DNA of 64,000 nucleotides from Epiperipatus broadwayi (Eukaryota > Onychophora > Udeonychophora > Euonychophora > Peripatidae): assembly GCA_028023455.1 (NCBI GenBank), contig JAQFVV010000023.1, forward strand, positions 1,258,501-1,322,500, read 5' to 3'. The notes beneath the pieces are model-generated. The model made no database searches. It saw nothing but the letters and a program-made list of their open reading frames with translations, and was not told where the DNA came from. This document shows positions 34,101 to 46,830 of this stretch, one piece after another (positions within the stretch are counted from its first letter, which is position 1; the number at the start of each line of letters is the position of its first letter). The position numbers and the translations under genes are program-made.

Positions 34101-35702
34101 TTATATGATAATTTTATACGTTGCTATAAATAGCACCAGTGTGTGCGTGTGATCGTGAATGGTTGTATATACATGGAAAGAGGAATGAGAAGGATTCTTG
34201 GTTAAAAGAACCTAGTATTGGAGATAAGCGAAATGCACTCCAGGGATCTCACAGTGGGTAATTTTATTCAGTTGCTATATTTAATATTATTTTATTTGAT
34301 GACAATGGCCTTTTTTTTTATTGTTCAAATGACTTCCCCAATATCTAAATATTTTAAATCTTTAATGATGACAGTTTTCATTTGGTTATTTTAAGTTTTG
34401 AGAAATGAGATAATTTATTTATTTCATTATTAGCATAACAGAATTAATGCTTAGGATAGTTGCGAACGGGCTGTAATGTTATTTTTAATTAATTAAAAAA
34501 ATAGACATCCAAATAGAGCCTGATATGCATATGTTCTTATTTATATGTTAGCGTCATCCTTATTTAATTATAAATTGTATTCTAGCTAACACAGTAAATT
34601 CATTTCTCATTTAATTTACTCGGTTACAAATGATGAACCGCTAGAGCATAGCATATATCATGTTTAGTGTTTAGTTATTGAATTATAGCAACTATCATTT
34701 TATCACTCTTCAATATATATATATTTATAATCGGTTATAAAGTAACAGCCTTTTATCAACCTTTTATCAGTTCATCTTTATTATTCGTACTGTTACAAAT
34801 GGGTTTTTCTAATTCAGTTACAATATATATATATATATTAAAGGTTATAATAATTAACTTGATTATATCTATTTATTTTTTTCTAAAATAATAGGATAAT
34901 ATTGATAGGTATAAGAATAATTAAGATAATAATGCTTGTGATGAATATATGAATAATGATGAGCTTGAGACCACATCAAAATAATGAATTAATAATTAAC
35001 ATTTATTGATTAACAAAAATAATGTAATAAATACGAATTCATTTTGAAACATGTTATTTGTTATATCAACAATGAGCTTCTACCACATTGATATCTAATA
35101 ATGATATTTATAGAAATAAAGTCCTTATCCCGCAACCCAATAGTCGAAAGTCATGTACTCGACCAATTATTTACAAAAACAAATATATAACATTGATAGA
35201 TTACATGATCGCGATTCTATCTGACTATTTGAAATTATATACAAACACATTAAAAAAATATTTGTTGTTCAATTAGACCAATGATTGCAAATCTTCTTGG
35301 GAACTCCTTTTCTATTTACAAATATCCTTAACATTAAGAAGAAAATACAATAAATTCACACAAGGTTATTAAATCATTTGTACAAAAGCAATATATATAT
35401 AAATAAGATTAACTAATAATAAACAAACTAACACAAAATCTGTTATAATCTAGTGTACTGAGTAATGTAAAATAATACTGAAAACTCTTACCTCTTATTT
35501 CACATTATGCTGTCAAAGTCAGTAGTGTTGGGAAGTTAAACTAATCTAGATTTTATTTAATATAAGTAAAAATAATAAAAAAATATTTAGTTAAATCTAA
35601 TACTTTTCCCTTTTTTCTCTCATAATGAAATTCTCTAAAATGTTGACACATGTGCTTCCAATTGTGGGAATGAAAATATACAGAAAAATTTACAATATAC
35701 AA

Positions 35703-35851
<149 letters not shown>

Positions 35852-36980
35852 AAAAATCACAATTTTTATCCCATTATACTAATTAATGTTTGATGAGTCT
35901 GTTGGAAAGTATTTATTTGCAAGGTAAGTCTCTTTGGATGAAAATGAAATACTGCTCTCTCGAAGAGTGGCAATCTCTTGTTTGGATCAAAAGACAGTGA
36001 TCTTCTCGAGTTGATTCCTCTTGAATTTTAGTAGGCATTTTATCCAAGACAAACGATGTTCTTCAGGTTTCTTATAAATGGGTAGGTGAAATCTTTATGC
36101 TTTCATGGCTTTATTGATGGCATGGTATTTCCTATGGTATGAACATTTTTAGCATGCACACATTGTATAATAATAATGGTATATATATATATCTTGGTTT
36201 ATTTACTTTTAATCAGGTATTTAGTGGCAATGTTTCTATATAATAACACTGATATTTATTTTTAATCTTCCTTCTTTTACGTGAATCCAACTAAAGTTGC
36301 TTAATCACCAAATAATCGAATCTTTTCTTTTAAATTATTTCTTCCAATTGATTTATTTACTTTAACAGTTTGGCTTCTGATAATTCTGAATATTATTCTA
36401 AAACAATTTAAATTCGAATGCGTATGTCCATCTTTGTATTTGAATTTTTCATGCAGAAGGAAATTAGCTTTTGTTTTACAAATGCATTATCTTAGAAGGC
36501 AGAACACTATAACAATTAATACCACTTTTTGATTGTGCATAGTTTTTTTAATATATGAACCTTGTCATTTTCCATTGTTGAGCAGACATAATATATATAG
36601 TAGGGATTAAAACAATCATTTGTGACATTTTAAATTTCGTTTCCACAGTTGCTAGCTATGTGATTAGATTTTAAATTTGGTCATGTTTTGTGAGGTTTAT
36701 GTACAAATTTTTGATATAGTTTTTTTTAGTTAGTGACACATAACACGTTTTATTTCAGTGTTAGTATACATATGTGTTTTCCCTAGTTGTTTAATGTTTT
36801 TATCTTTTTTTTTAAAATAAAAAGATGTTTATTGTATATATATGTGTGGGAAAGGAAAAATGCTAATATTGATAAATTGTTTGGCAATTTATTAGTTAGG
36901 CAAATATTTTTATGTGGCTCCAATTGGCAGAAGGCCCTAAACATATGATGGTGTGTTAGGGTTGTAACTCATTATATGTA

Positions 36981-38465
36981 TCACCAGATGGAGCTTTACC
37001 AATAGCTCACTTTCAAGCTTTGTTTACATAAACACTAAGAGAGATAGAATCCAATATCTCTTTCAAATTGTCTCCAACCTTTAAACCATGGTTTCAAGCT
37101 AGTTGCCTCACATCAGTAAAGCACCAACTCTACTAATCAGCATTTATGAAACACTTTTCTATCAGCTTGAAAGCATGAATTTTTCAGATATGTAAATATT
37201 TTCAAATCCAGTAAAACAAACTAGGTAGCTATATGGGTCTGAATTCAGTTCAGTTTTACCATATAGTAAAAGCCTCTGCAATCTATATCATTGCAAAAAC
37301 TGTCAAAGGTACATTTATGATAAACAAAACAAGTTATAAATTTTGTAACTTGCTATAGCTTGCATTTTATGATCACTAGGTGGAGCTTTACCAATAGCTC
37401 ACTTTCAAGCTTTGTTTACATAAATGCTAAGAGAGATAGAATTCAATATCTCTTTCAAATTGTCTCCAACCTTTAAACCATGGTTTCGAGCTAGTTGACT
37501 CATGTCAATAAAAGGTAGGAAGACTAGAAACTAGATCTAAACACCAACTCTACTAATCAGCATTTATGAAACACTTTTCTATCAGCTTGAAAGTATGAAT
37601 TTGTAACTTGTTTTGTTTATCATAAATGTACCCTTGAAGATTTTTGCAGTGATATAGATTGCAGAGGCTTTTACTATATGGTGAAACTGAACTGAATTCA
37701 GACCCATATAGCTATCTAGTTTATTTACTGGATTTGAAGATATTTACATATCTGAAAAATTCATGCTTTCAAGCTGATAGAAAATTGTTTCATTAATGCT
37801 GATTAGTAGAGTTGGTGTTTAGATCTAGTTTCTAGTCTTCCTACTCTTTACTGACATGAGCCAACTAGCTCGAAACCATGGTTTAAAGGATGGAGACAAT
37901 TTGAAAGATATATTAAATTCTATCTCTCTTAGCATTTATGTAAACAAAGCTTGAAAGTGAGCTATTGGTAAAGTTCCATCTAGTGATCATAAAATGCAAG
38001 CTATAGCAAGTTACAAAATTTATAACTTGTTTTGTTTATCATAAATGTAACCTTGAAGGTTTTTGCAATGATATAGATTGCAGAGGCTTTTACTATATGG
38101 TGAAACTGAACTGAATTCAGACCCATGTAGCTATCTAGTTTGTTTGACTGGATTTGAAGATATTTACATATCTGAAAAATTCATGCTTTCAAGCTGATAG
38201 AAAAGTGTTTCATAAATGCTGATTAATAGAGTTGGTGTTTAGATCTAGTTTCTAGTCTTCCTACTCTTTACTGATGTGAGCCAACTAGCTCTAAACCATG
38301 GATTAAAGGTTGGAGACAATTTGAAAGAGATATTGAATTCTATCTCTCTTAGCATTTCTGTAAACAAAGCTTGAAAGTGAACTGTTGGTAAAGCTCCATC
38401 TAGTGATCATAAAATGCAAGCTATAGCAAATTACAAAATTTATAACTTGTTTTGTTTATCATATA
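36981..38465. repeat. 1.5 kb palindrome of ~390-bp units (family M)
   Basis: Two forward units (36981-37371 and 37371-~37600, the second cut short) are followed without spacer by two reversed units (~37602-37990 and ~37990-38465). Landmarks: GATCACTAG(A/G)TGGAGC, CCAATAGCTCACTTTCAAGC, ACCATGGTTTC and GGGTCTGAATTCAGTTCAGT. The arms match well enough to form a hairpin of more than 600 bp. Diverged relatives are at 8.2, 49.4 and 61.7 kb. There is no coding potential. The right end abuts an AT run (38463-38476). Confidence 0.85.
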
Positions 38466-39550
38466 TATATATATATAATATTACAGTTAATATAGGAATA
38501 TGCCATTTGTTTTCTTGCTATCATGGTTTAGGTTGTTTGCACACAATAGATGGTTGTCAGGTCATTTTATCATATCTGGATTGCTTGATATAGTACCACT
38601 TTTTATTTGTCTTGCTTCCATGTAATAGCAAAGTCTGTTATATTTATAACCCTGGCTTTGAAATTTTTCTTCATACTTATTCACTGACTTGACTCATATC
38701 TAATCCTGTTCCCTTCTTCTATCATTGTCTTGGCAATAACTAACTGCTGTGTTTTCTTACTATTTTTATTGTTCAAGATAGACTTGTCTAATCCTCCAAT
38801 ATGTTGCTTTCCTTACATATTCATTCTTTTGTGTATCTGTGTGCTGAATGCTCTGTGTCTGCTCTGCTCTGTATTTTCTTGCATTTTTCTTCACTCTCCA
38901 CTACAAAGTATATATACCCTGTGTAAATATTCATCACACATTCAGACTTTCATGAAAACCATTTCCCACTATCCTATATTGTATTCACTGCATTCCATTG
39001 CAACAATTGTTAATAAATCTTTCTCATAGCTAACATTGCTTTCTAGATAATATTCCTTTTTAAACAAAATATATTAAAGGCAATCACTTATTAATTCCTT
39101 TTTTTGAACCATAATTGCTATTATTTTCAAGAAATAACTAGCAGAAAATTACAAGAAAGCTTATACTCTGAATCTCCTGTAGGTAAATCATTATCAATTG
39201 CTTGCATCACTTGAATAATTTATTGTTCACTACTGTAAATTTCAGATAAAAATAACAAAAGTGAGAAAAAATAAAAAGCAAAAATCCATTAATTGTTAAA
39301 ATTATTATAAAGTCATTAATTTTGTCTTAGAAAAGTGAAACTTGAACTTTTCTAAAAGTAAAATAAAAGAATTAAATGATGGAACTTGTGCTCATGTTAT
39401 GTTTATAAGAGGTGGTGGTCATATGATGGGACTTGCATATGCATTATTTTAAATTGGAGTCACCAACCATTTATTTCCAAGGAAAAATGCAATCATTTCA
39501 TTATGTATAGGGTTATGGATAAAAAGATGATTAATTATTATCACTTATGT
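38466..39550. other. unassigned DNA, pyrimidine-rich stretch
   Basis: A C/T-rich, moderately complex stretch at 38500-39030 carries a 99-codon plus frame (38730-39029) with leucine- and cysteine-rich hydrophobic content but no recognised motif. I treat it as non-coding. The rest is AT-rich. Confidence 0.4.
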
Positions 39551-39552
39551 TT

Positions 39553-39822
39553 AAAATTTGCCTATTTAGAATTTTGACAATCATTTTACCATTTTATATA
39601 TATATATATATATATCAATATTCACTAGAATAAAAACTACAAAATTTTTAAAAAATGCCTGTATAAAATTAAAGATTAAAATTCTTTGCTAGTAGTGGTA
39701 TATTCACCATTAAGTAGAATCGTTAATATTAACGGTTGTAGATGGAGTAGAATTATATTAAATAGAGTTGTTGCCTATTTAGAATTTTGACAATCATTTT
39801 ACCATTTATATATATATAACCA
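39553..39822. repeat. pair of ~45-bp direct repeats, 217 bp apart
   Basis: GCCTATTTAGAATTTTGACA followed by ATCATTTTACCATTT and an AT run occurs near 39559 and again near 39772. They may be a target duplication around the ~200-bp intervening segment or a local duplication. Confidence 0.6.
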
Positions 39823-40260
39823 GTCAACACTTAAATAATCCCAATAACATTCAATAAATTCAAACTGTTGTTATGGCAACCTCCATTTGACAATAAAGGT
39901 GGAAGACTATCTTTATTAATGGTCCAATATACTTATATAAACACTAAAGATTGCAACTTCATCATAGAGATTGAAATTATTGATAGAAAGAAGTTTAAAT
40001 AAACTTCTTTAAATCATTAAAATATAATCTATTCCGAATGCAGATTAATAAATAGTCAATTATAACATTACAAACTGCAATTATAATGTTCAAATTGCAT
40101 CTAAATTATTACTTAAATAATAAGTGTAATAATGCTCAAGACTAAATGGGTTCATCAGTAATCATTAAAAACTAGTCATCACTTAGTCAATTCCAATATC
40201 AATAACAATCAATAAATTCAAACCGATGGTCCTTTATACTTATATAGACACTATATATAT
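39823..40260. other. PLE-associated flanking sequence with internal repeat
   Basis: The block CAATAAATTCAAAC with preceding CAACACTTAAATAATCCC-like sequence occurs near 39830-39870 and in variant form near 40170-40225. It adjoins the PLE copy at 40262-41794 and may be part of its terminal repeat. Confidence 0.4.
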
Positions 40261-40261
40261 A

Positions 40262-41794
40262 TAATTCTTCAAAAAACAATACAATAATTAATACAGTAAA
40301 CAATATTTTAAAAACAAATATCTACTATAATTTAATAGAAGTACTTTCAACTATCTAAGTAGTCGTTATCAACTATATTCAAATTCTATTACAAAAAAAA
40401 AAATGTTATAAATATATATGAAAACAATGATGTCATACATCAATTTTTCCATAATTCATTAATTTTTATATTAGCAGCTTGTCTATTTATCAAATTCTGC
40501 TTTCCATTTCTTATTAACATAGCTTCTTTAATTTTATGTTTATTATTATTTCTTTCAACACATAAAATCTTAACTTTATTAAAATAAAAACTATATATAC
40601 ATGTAACATTATGATCAAAAAATACTGAAGTGATATGTCATGATTTCTAACACTCTCTTGTCTTGATTTTTGCACTCATTTATATAGCAATAAATGCTCC
40701 TTTGATCTTTCCTCCAGTGTACACTGAGATTTACCTATATATGCTTTTCCATAAACACACCGCCATTTATATATTTCACAACTTTGATTTAAAATACTAC
40801 ATCTACTTTTTGAATTATTTATCAATCTATTTAAATTTGGAGTAGTATAAAATGTGACTATACATACATTTTTATATATTTGTCTTATAAATTTCACTTG
40901 TTCATTACAAATAAATGGTATTGATATCCAAGTATATTTCATTTTATCAATATCTATAGCACTTAAAATATTATAATTAATTTATGATTATATCCAATAT
41001 TTATTAATTCCATAGTAAATACATTTATATTACTTATTTTATCAGAATTATATTTACATAACATAGTATTCCTAAATAAAAATGATTTTAAACCAGATAA
41101 TTTATGTACTATTGGCACATTTGAATCCCAAGGAATATATCATTTTTTCAATATCTTTTATTACCATACAATAATCTAATTTATTTCTATTATGAGTAAC
41201 TTTAATATCCAAATATTGAATTGACATTTTTTCTTCAAAAGATTTACTCCATTTTAAATCTTCTAAACTTTTTAATTTATTAAATAACAAATTTATAATA
41301 TCTAAACTTCCACAAACAAAAATGTCAACAACATATCTGTAATATATTTTAATACCTTAATAATATATATTATTATTAAGAATTATATCTTCATATTTTG
41401 ATATTACAGAACTACGTACTTATGAAACTACTGGAAGACCCATAGGCCAACCATTATCCATTTTATAGCAATCTTTATTAAATATAGCATATATATTTTT
41501 ATCAATAAAATATAACACATCATGTATAAATTTTACTCTCTTATCATCAACTTTTTTTAACATCAAAGCATATAATATAATTTGTATAGACTTTAATCTA
41601 TCTATTGAACTGTATAATTGTAGTATGACATTATTGTTTTTGTATACATTTATAACAGTTTTTTGGAATAAAATTTTAATATTGTTGATAATGACTACTT
41701 AGATAGTTGAAAGTACTTCTATTAAATTATAGTAGATATTTGTTTTTAAAATATTGTTTACTGTATTAATTATTGTATTGTTTTTCAAAGAATT
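40262..41794 (-). mobile_element. truncated Penelope-like element bounded by a ~113-bp inverted repeat
   Basis: The body encodes, on the minus strand, RT motif B (GWPMGLPVVS near 41440), a degraded catalytic motif C reading YVVD instead of YVDD (near 41330) and a linker (YLDIKVTHNRNKLDY near 41200). It then encodes a GIY-YIG nuclease region (40676-40942, with YIGKSQCTLEERSKEH) and the tail QAANIKINELWKN before a stop near 40440. The element's own 3' segment (40262-40375, with the TGAAAGTACTTCT motif) recurs inverted at 41682-41794, just upstream of the 5' truncation. PLEs are known to generate such inverted structures. Frameshifts and the catalytic substitution make it dead. Confidence 0.75.
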
Positions 41795-42008
41795 ACATAT
41801 ATTTGATTAGAATTGGAATACAGACATTGATTACTATTTTATATATATATTAATAATAATTCAAACAAATATATTTAACACAGTATTCAAAATTAAATAA
41901 TATATTGTTTACCAGAAGTACTTTCAATTGTTTCACTGACAATCTTTATCAACTGTTAATACAAATGTATAAAAAATAAAAACTTGCATTACCCATCATT
42001 CAATCTAT

Positions 42009-43166
42009 TCAAATTTCCCACAATTCTTTTGTCTTTGTATTAGCCAATTGTTTATTCATTAAACCACTTCTATTCCTAGATATCATCATTGCCTCTTTAA
42101 TTTTACATTTTTCACTACACCTTTCAATTTGAATAATTTTTATATCTCTATTATTAAATTTAAAACCATAATTACATGTTTTATTATGATCAAATATAAT
42201 TGATGGAGTATTCATATTTACTGAAGATATATTTTTTTTCTGTACACGTTTATATAATGTCTTATGATCATTATATCGTTTTTGTAATGTACATTTGGAT
42301 TCCCCTATATATTTTATTCCACAACCACATTCCAACATATATATAACAGAACTTAATTCAAACTTAGAAATATTGGCTTTGGAGTTATTTATCATATCAT
42401 TTATATTATTTGAAGAGAAAAAAGAAATTCTACACAAACCACTATAAAGTTTATTAATTAATTTAGCTTGTTGATTAGATATAAAAGGAATAGAAATCCA
42501 TTTATCACTTTTTAATTTATTTAATATTTTCTTATTATTACTTTTATTTTGATTATATTTTGTAATTGTATTATAAATAATATTCCTTCCATAACCAACA
42601 TTCAACATATCGGTAATATATAAATTAATATTTTCAATTTTATCACTAATAAATTTGCACAAATAATCATTTCTAAATAAAAATGACTTCAAACTAGCTA
42701 ATTTATGACTCATATGAACTTTAGAATTATATGGAATATAACCCGTAATTTCCACAGGTTTTAAAATCATATTATAATCAAACACATTATTATTTCTTTT
42801 AATAAATATTTCTAAAAACTTTATAGAATCTTCCTTCTCTTCATTTAACACCCATTTTACATTATTAATCATATTTAACTCATTAAACAAATTAACTATT
42901 ATTTCATTATGTGCACATATAAATACATCATCAACATATTTACAATATACTTTAATTCCTTTATATTTTATCTGAGACAATATCTTAACCTCATAATTAG
43001 AAATAAAAAAATTACAAATCTGTGATACCACAGGAAGATCCATTGGCCAACTAAAATTCATTTTATAAAAGCAATCATTAAACCTAACATATATATTATC
43101 ATTTACAAATCTTAATATTTTAACAATAAAATTCTTAATATTATTATAAAAACAAAGCTCTTTCAA
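42009..43166 (-). CDS. Penelope-like RT (C-terminal part) with GIY-YIG endonuclease
   Basis: A 385-residue frame holding the C-terminal two-thirds of a PLE protein. RT motif B: FSWPMDLPVVSQICNFF (residues ~38-54). Motif C: CKYVDDVFIC (~74-83), with the catalytic DD intact. A thumb/linker follows (SIKFLEIFIKRNN ~113-125). GIY-YIG nuclease: VIYMLECGCGIKYIGESKC (~276-294) with the downstream R-DH spacing. A basic C-terminus ends NTKTKELWEI. PLE proteins copy their own RNA at telomeric or internal sites. Motif A lies in the next frame upstream (43144-43509), so a single frameshift near 43150 splits the protein. This is the best-preserved PLE frame in the window and is probably inactive. Confidence 0.85.
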   Translation of the reverse strand: MKELCFYNNIKNFIVKILRFVNDNIYVRFNDCFYKMNFSWPMDLPVVSQICNFFISNYEVKILSQIKYKGIKVYCKYVDDVFICAHNEIIVNLFNELNMINNVKWVLNEEKEDSIKFLEIFIKRNNNVFDYNMILKPVEITGYIPYNSKVHMSHKLASLKSFLFRNDYLCKFISDKIENINLYITDMLNVGYGRNIIYNTITKYNQNKSNNKKILNKLKSDKWISIPFISNQQAKLINKLYSGLCRISFFSSNNINDMINNSKANISKFELSSVIYMLECGCGIKYIGESKCTLQKRYNDHKTLYKRVQKKNISSVNMNTPSIIFDHNKTCNYGFKFNNRDIKIIQIERCSEKCKIKEAMMISRNRSGLMNKQLANTKTKELWEI

Positions 43167-43509
43167 TAATCTCTATTGATTCCATACGATTAATTGAACC
43201 ATACATTTCAGATATGTCAAGTGTACACATAACATCATTATTATCAATTTTTATATTTTTAATCCTATTAATAAAATCAAATGATGATGAAATCATGTAA
43301 TCTCCAAATCCAAGCACATCTTGCATTATTTTTTCAATATATCTACAAGCATTATAATAAAAAATACTCCCAAAATCAACAATTGCTCTTAATGGATAAC
43401 AATTTTTATGCAATTTTATATTTGCAAAGATTCTTGGAAACACTGCAGACAACGGATATAAACTGTAATATGTCTTTGCATCAATAACTTTTTTCTTTTT
43501 AGCAGTCAT
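43144..43509 (-). CDS. Penelope-like RT, N-terminal palm segment
   Basis: A 121-residue frame that overlaps the next frame by 23 bp. It carries the RT palm entry (PRIFANIKLHK, YPLRAIVDFGS) and motif A in CTLDISEMYGSI (residues ~93-104), whose Asp is one of the catalytic metal ligands. Upstream of its Met, frames continue into KEDKGLWMC and MDQMKKLCFEKSELN before a stop at about 43517, so this Met is probably not a true start. Together with 42009-43166 it makes up one interrupted PLE protein. Confidence 0.75.
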   Translation of the reverse strand: MTAKKKKVIDAKTYYSLYPLSAVFPRIFANIKLHKNCYPLRAIVDFGSIFYYNACRYIEKIMQDVLGFGDYMISSSFDFINRIKNIKIDNNDVMCTLDISEMYGSINRMESIEIIERALFL

Positions 43510-43789
43510 TAAAATTTGTCATTAATAAATTTCATTCTATATGTATCAATATTATTTAATTCACTTTTTTCAAAACAAAGCTTCTTCATTTGATCCATAA
43601 TTTTCATATTATATTCATCCTGTTTCATTAGGCACATCCATAGCCCCTTGTCCTCCTTCAAACAAATTAATTTATTACTTTTTTAAAAAATTTTAAATTC
43701 ATAAATTTGTTTTAACCAAACATTATCATTTTGCTTATCAAATTTTTTATTTTTTATTTCATTAATTATTTTATATATATATATAATAT

Positions 43790-44379
43790 TCATTAATTAA
43801 AAGCTATTGTAATAACAATAAAAACAATAAATATAACAATAGTTAACTATTATATAGTCTTTCATTCTACAGAAGTACTTTCAGTTAATTTCTTAACCCT
43901 CTTCAATTGCCTTTAAATTCAAAAAGCATAATGGAAGCAAATATTATCAACTCAAATCTCATGAATCCCGAATTGTAGCATTAGAAGTTTGTCTATTAAT
44001 TATATATTCATTTTATTTCTATTTATTAAAATTGCCTCCTTAATTTTTCTTTTATTATGGTTTCTCTTTTTTTGAAAAATCAACACTTTCAAGATCAAAA
44101 TTAAATTTATATTTACATGTTCTTTCATGGTCCAAGAAAACTGAAGCAGTTATTAAATCATTATTTTTTACTTTTCACATGCTTGTATAACAATTCTTGC
44201 TCCTTTAATCTTTTTTCACTACTGCACATTGATTCACTGATACATATTAACATTCATCCACAAAAAAATTTGATACACAGCATTACTTTTCTGCTTGACA
44301 GGTATGATACTTTTAGAATTATTCACTGACTTATTAACGTTAATTGTAACACAAAATGAAACATTAGATACATCCTTAT
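43790..44379 (-). mobile_element. 5'-truncated PLE 3' end (copy A), tandem to the next copy
   Basis: Minus-strand GIY-YIG and C-terminal blocks: the VFLDHERTCKYKFN-like block (44095-44145) and a KEAIL-type block (44030-44060). The 13-mer lies at 43871-43883. Near 44379 it is joined directly to a second copy of the same region (copy B), so the C-terminal region occurs twice head-to-tail. Confidence 0.6.
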
Positions 44380-44404
44380 ATTCAAGATTAAAATTAAATT
44401 TATA

Positions 44405-45409
44405 CACCTGGGTCTCATTTTACACGATAGATAGGTTCCTCAGAAAACATGTGCAAATGAAATCGTGCAATAATAGACATAACTTACCTTGAAAAAAGTG
44501 GGATACAGACTGTGATTTTTCAAAAATCGCATAAAAGCAAAGCACCAACATAAAATTACTTTAAAATTCGTGAAAAAAAAAAATAAGGATATAAAATATG
44601 ACTAATAAAAAATTTCAAATTTGAAAAAAATTGATACAAGACAAACTTTTTTTAACTACAATATTTAATTTTATTCAAAATAATATATTTTTATGCATAA
44701 TTTACAGTACAGTAATTGACATTTTTTATACCCATTTTAATTATTATCACTACTTGCTGATAAACAGGTTCATTTGCAAACTGGTAAAAAATCAGATTCT
44801 TCACAAGAGGAAATACAACTAGCACCAACTTCACTCTCATGTTGTGTTAATGATTTTCTGGTGACAATGTAATTAGTAATTAATCTTTGAGACAATGATT
44901 TTATTAATTGTTTATGAAGCTTGCGATATCCAGACATACAACCATTTAGCTCTCATTGGAATTTAAGAGCACATTCGTGATTAGTGTCATTAATAAGAAA
45001 ATAATTAAAAATAAACTTGCGGACACTAAATGATTAATAATTGATTACGTTCTTTTTTAAAAAGCAAAAACAGAATGTGATTTAAAATGCAAAATTAACA
45101 CGCACAATGTTTGAACAAATTTACATTATAATCTTGTAAAATTTAATGTGTGTATACATAAAATGTGGAAATCATGATTTTAATTTTATTATTGCATAAA
45201 ATCTTACTATTATAAAGCACTGAAAATATTGAAATTAGAATATGAAAGTCGAATTCCAATAATGTGCTATTACTTTCAATATGATATAAGTGCGCAAAAT
45301 TTATTATTTAAAGTAATAGTGCATTATCAAAGTTTGACTTCCGAAGAAACGTGAATCGCATAACTTCAAAATCACATTAAATAAATCCATGTAAAAAGAG
45401 ACCCAGGTG
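44405..45409. mobile_element. 1.0 kb TIR element with TA target duplication
   Basis: Ends are inverted repeats: CACCTGGGTCTC perfect over 12 bp, extending imperfectly to ~22 bp (TTTTACA follows on both sides). TA flanks both ends (44403-44404 and 45410-45411). Copy A of the PLE (near 44105) shows the uninterrupted site with a single TA. A TA duplication is typical of Tc1/mariner/pogo-type transposons and their MITEs. The interior has no intact transposase; a minus-strand stretch at ~44820-44940 looks faintly coding but broken. Confidence 0.8.
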
Positions 45410-46830
45410 TATTTACATGTTCTTTCATGATCCAAGAAAACTGAAGCAGTTATTAAATCATTATTATTTTTTTACTTTTCACATGCTTGTATAACAATTC
45501 ATGCTCCTTTAATCTTTTTTCACTACTGCACCTTTATTCACTGATACATATTAACATACATCCACAAAAAATTTTATACACAACATTATTTTTTCTGCTT
45601 GACAGGTATGATATTTTTAGAATTATTTACTAACTTATTAATGTTAATTGTAACACAAAATCCTTCTATATATCCTTAAAAAAATTCACTTGAGCATTTG
45701 AAATATATAGAGTAGATATTCATTTTTTATTATCAATCTTCAATTCCTTTAAATCATTATAACTTTTTTTAAATTAACATAAGGTTTTGTTAATTTGTTC
45801 AATTTTATAACCAACTTCAAGCAATTCCTTGGCAAATAACTCAATATTCTTTTAATTTATCATATAGGTAACTACATAATTTTTCATTACAAAACAAAAA
45901 ATATCTAAAACTTACCATCATATGCATAATTGGTAGTTTTGATTTACAATTTATTTATCCCCTTTTTTGCAATAGTTTGATTATTAATTTATAATTTAAA
46001 TACTATCATCTCTTATAATAATTATATCCAAATACTTAATACTTTTGTCCTATTCGTTTTCAATAATTCATTTCAAGCCATTCAAATTATTTAACTCCTC
46101 TACAAGCAAGTTTATAGTAATAGTATTTCCACATATAAAAACATCATCCACATATATTTTGTGAATTTTAATATCTTTAACAGCACACATATCTAAAATA
46201 CTACTCTCATATGTAGACAAAACAAAATTGCAAACTTGTGCAACAACAGGCATATCCATAGGTCAACCTTTAGTAATATCCACCTTTAAAAGAGGCAACA
46301 ATGTTATCATCAAAATTTTTTAAAGAATCAATAACTAATGTTATCACATATTTACAAATGCCTTTACTTTTTAACACATGTTCAATAATTTTTATGGAAT
46401 CCATTCTATCATTAGAACCATACATTTCTGTCATATCTGATGAAGCAATAACATCATTCTTATTCATCTCTATATTTTTAATTCTGTCTACAAAATCAAA
46501 GATCAAACAATAGTATTTCCCCCAAATCTTAAAAACTCTTGTAATAACATACCAATATATTTAGAAGTTTGATATATAAATGAACCACCAAAATCAATCA
46601 TAATTCACAAAGAATTACTTTCTTTATGTAACTTCATATTTGCAAAAAATACAAGGACATATAGCACAGGAAGGAGGTACCTTATAGTTATACATTATTA
46701 CTTAAGGCTTTATTCTTAGCTTTTCTTAAAAAATATTAATAAATGTATTCTCTGACCACCATATTATATTCTGCACTCAAAAAGAAACCAAGTTTATCCA
46801 TTTGCACTTTAACTTGCATATCCAGAACCC

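Larger units (their letters stand above)
41870..43700 (-). mobile_element. Penelope-like element, longest coding copy in the cluster
   Basis: A 5'-truncated PLE read on the minus strand: N-terminal RT finger sequence near 43680-43510, RT core and GIY-YIG frame (42009-43509), then a 3' tail. The tail holds AGAAGTACTTTCA at 41914-41926 (reverse complement of the shared 13-mer), about 83 bp past the stop. The 5' side ends near an AT run and poly-T around 43680-43780. It sits tail-to-head with the neighbouring truncated copy at 40.3-41.8 kb, both in minus orientation. Confidence 0.75.

Noticed and set aside
38730-39029. 99-codon hydrophobic plus frame
   Set aside because: Composition follows the local C/T-rich sequence; no start context, motif or conserved partner seen.
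44117-44822. Plus-strand frames of 63-70 codons
   Set aside because: Antisense to PLE coding sequence or inside the TIR element without transposase motifs.
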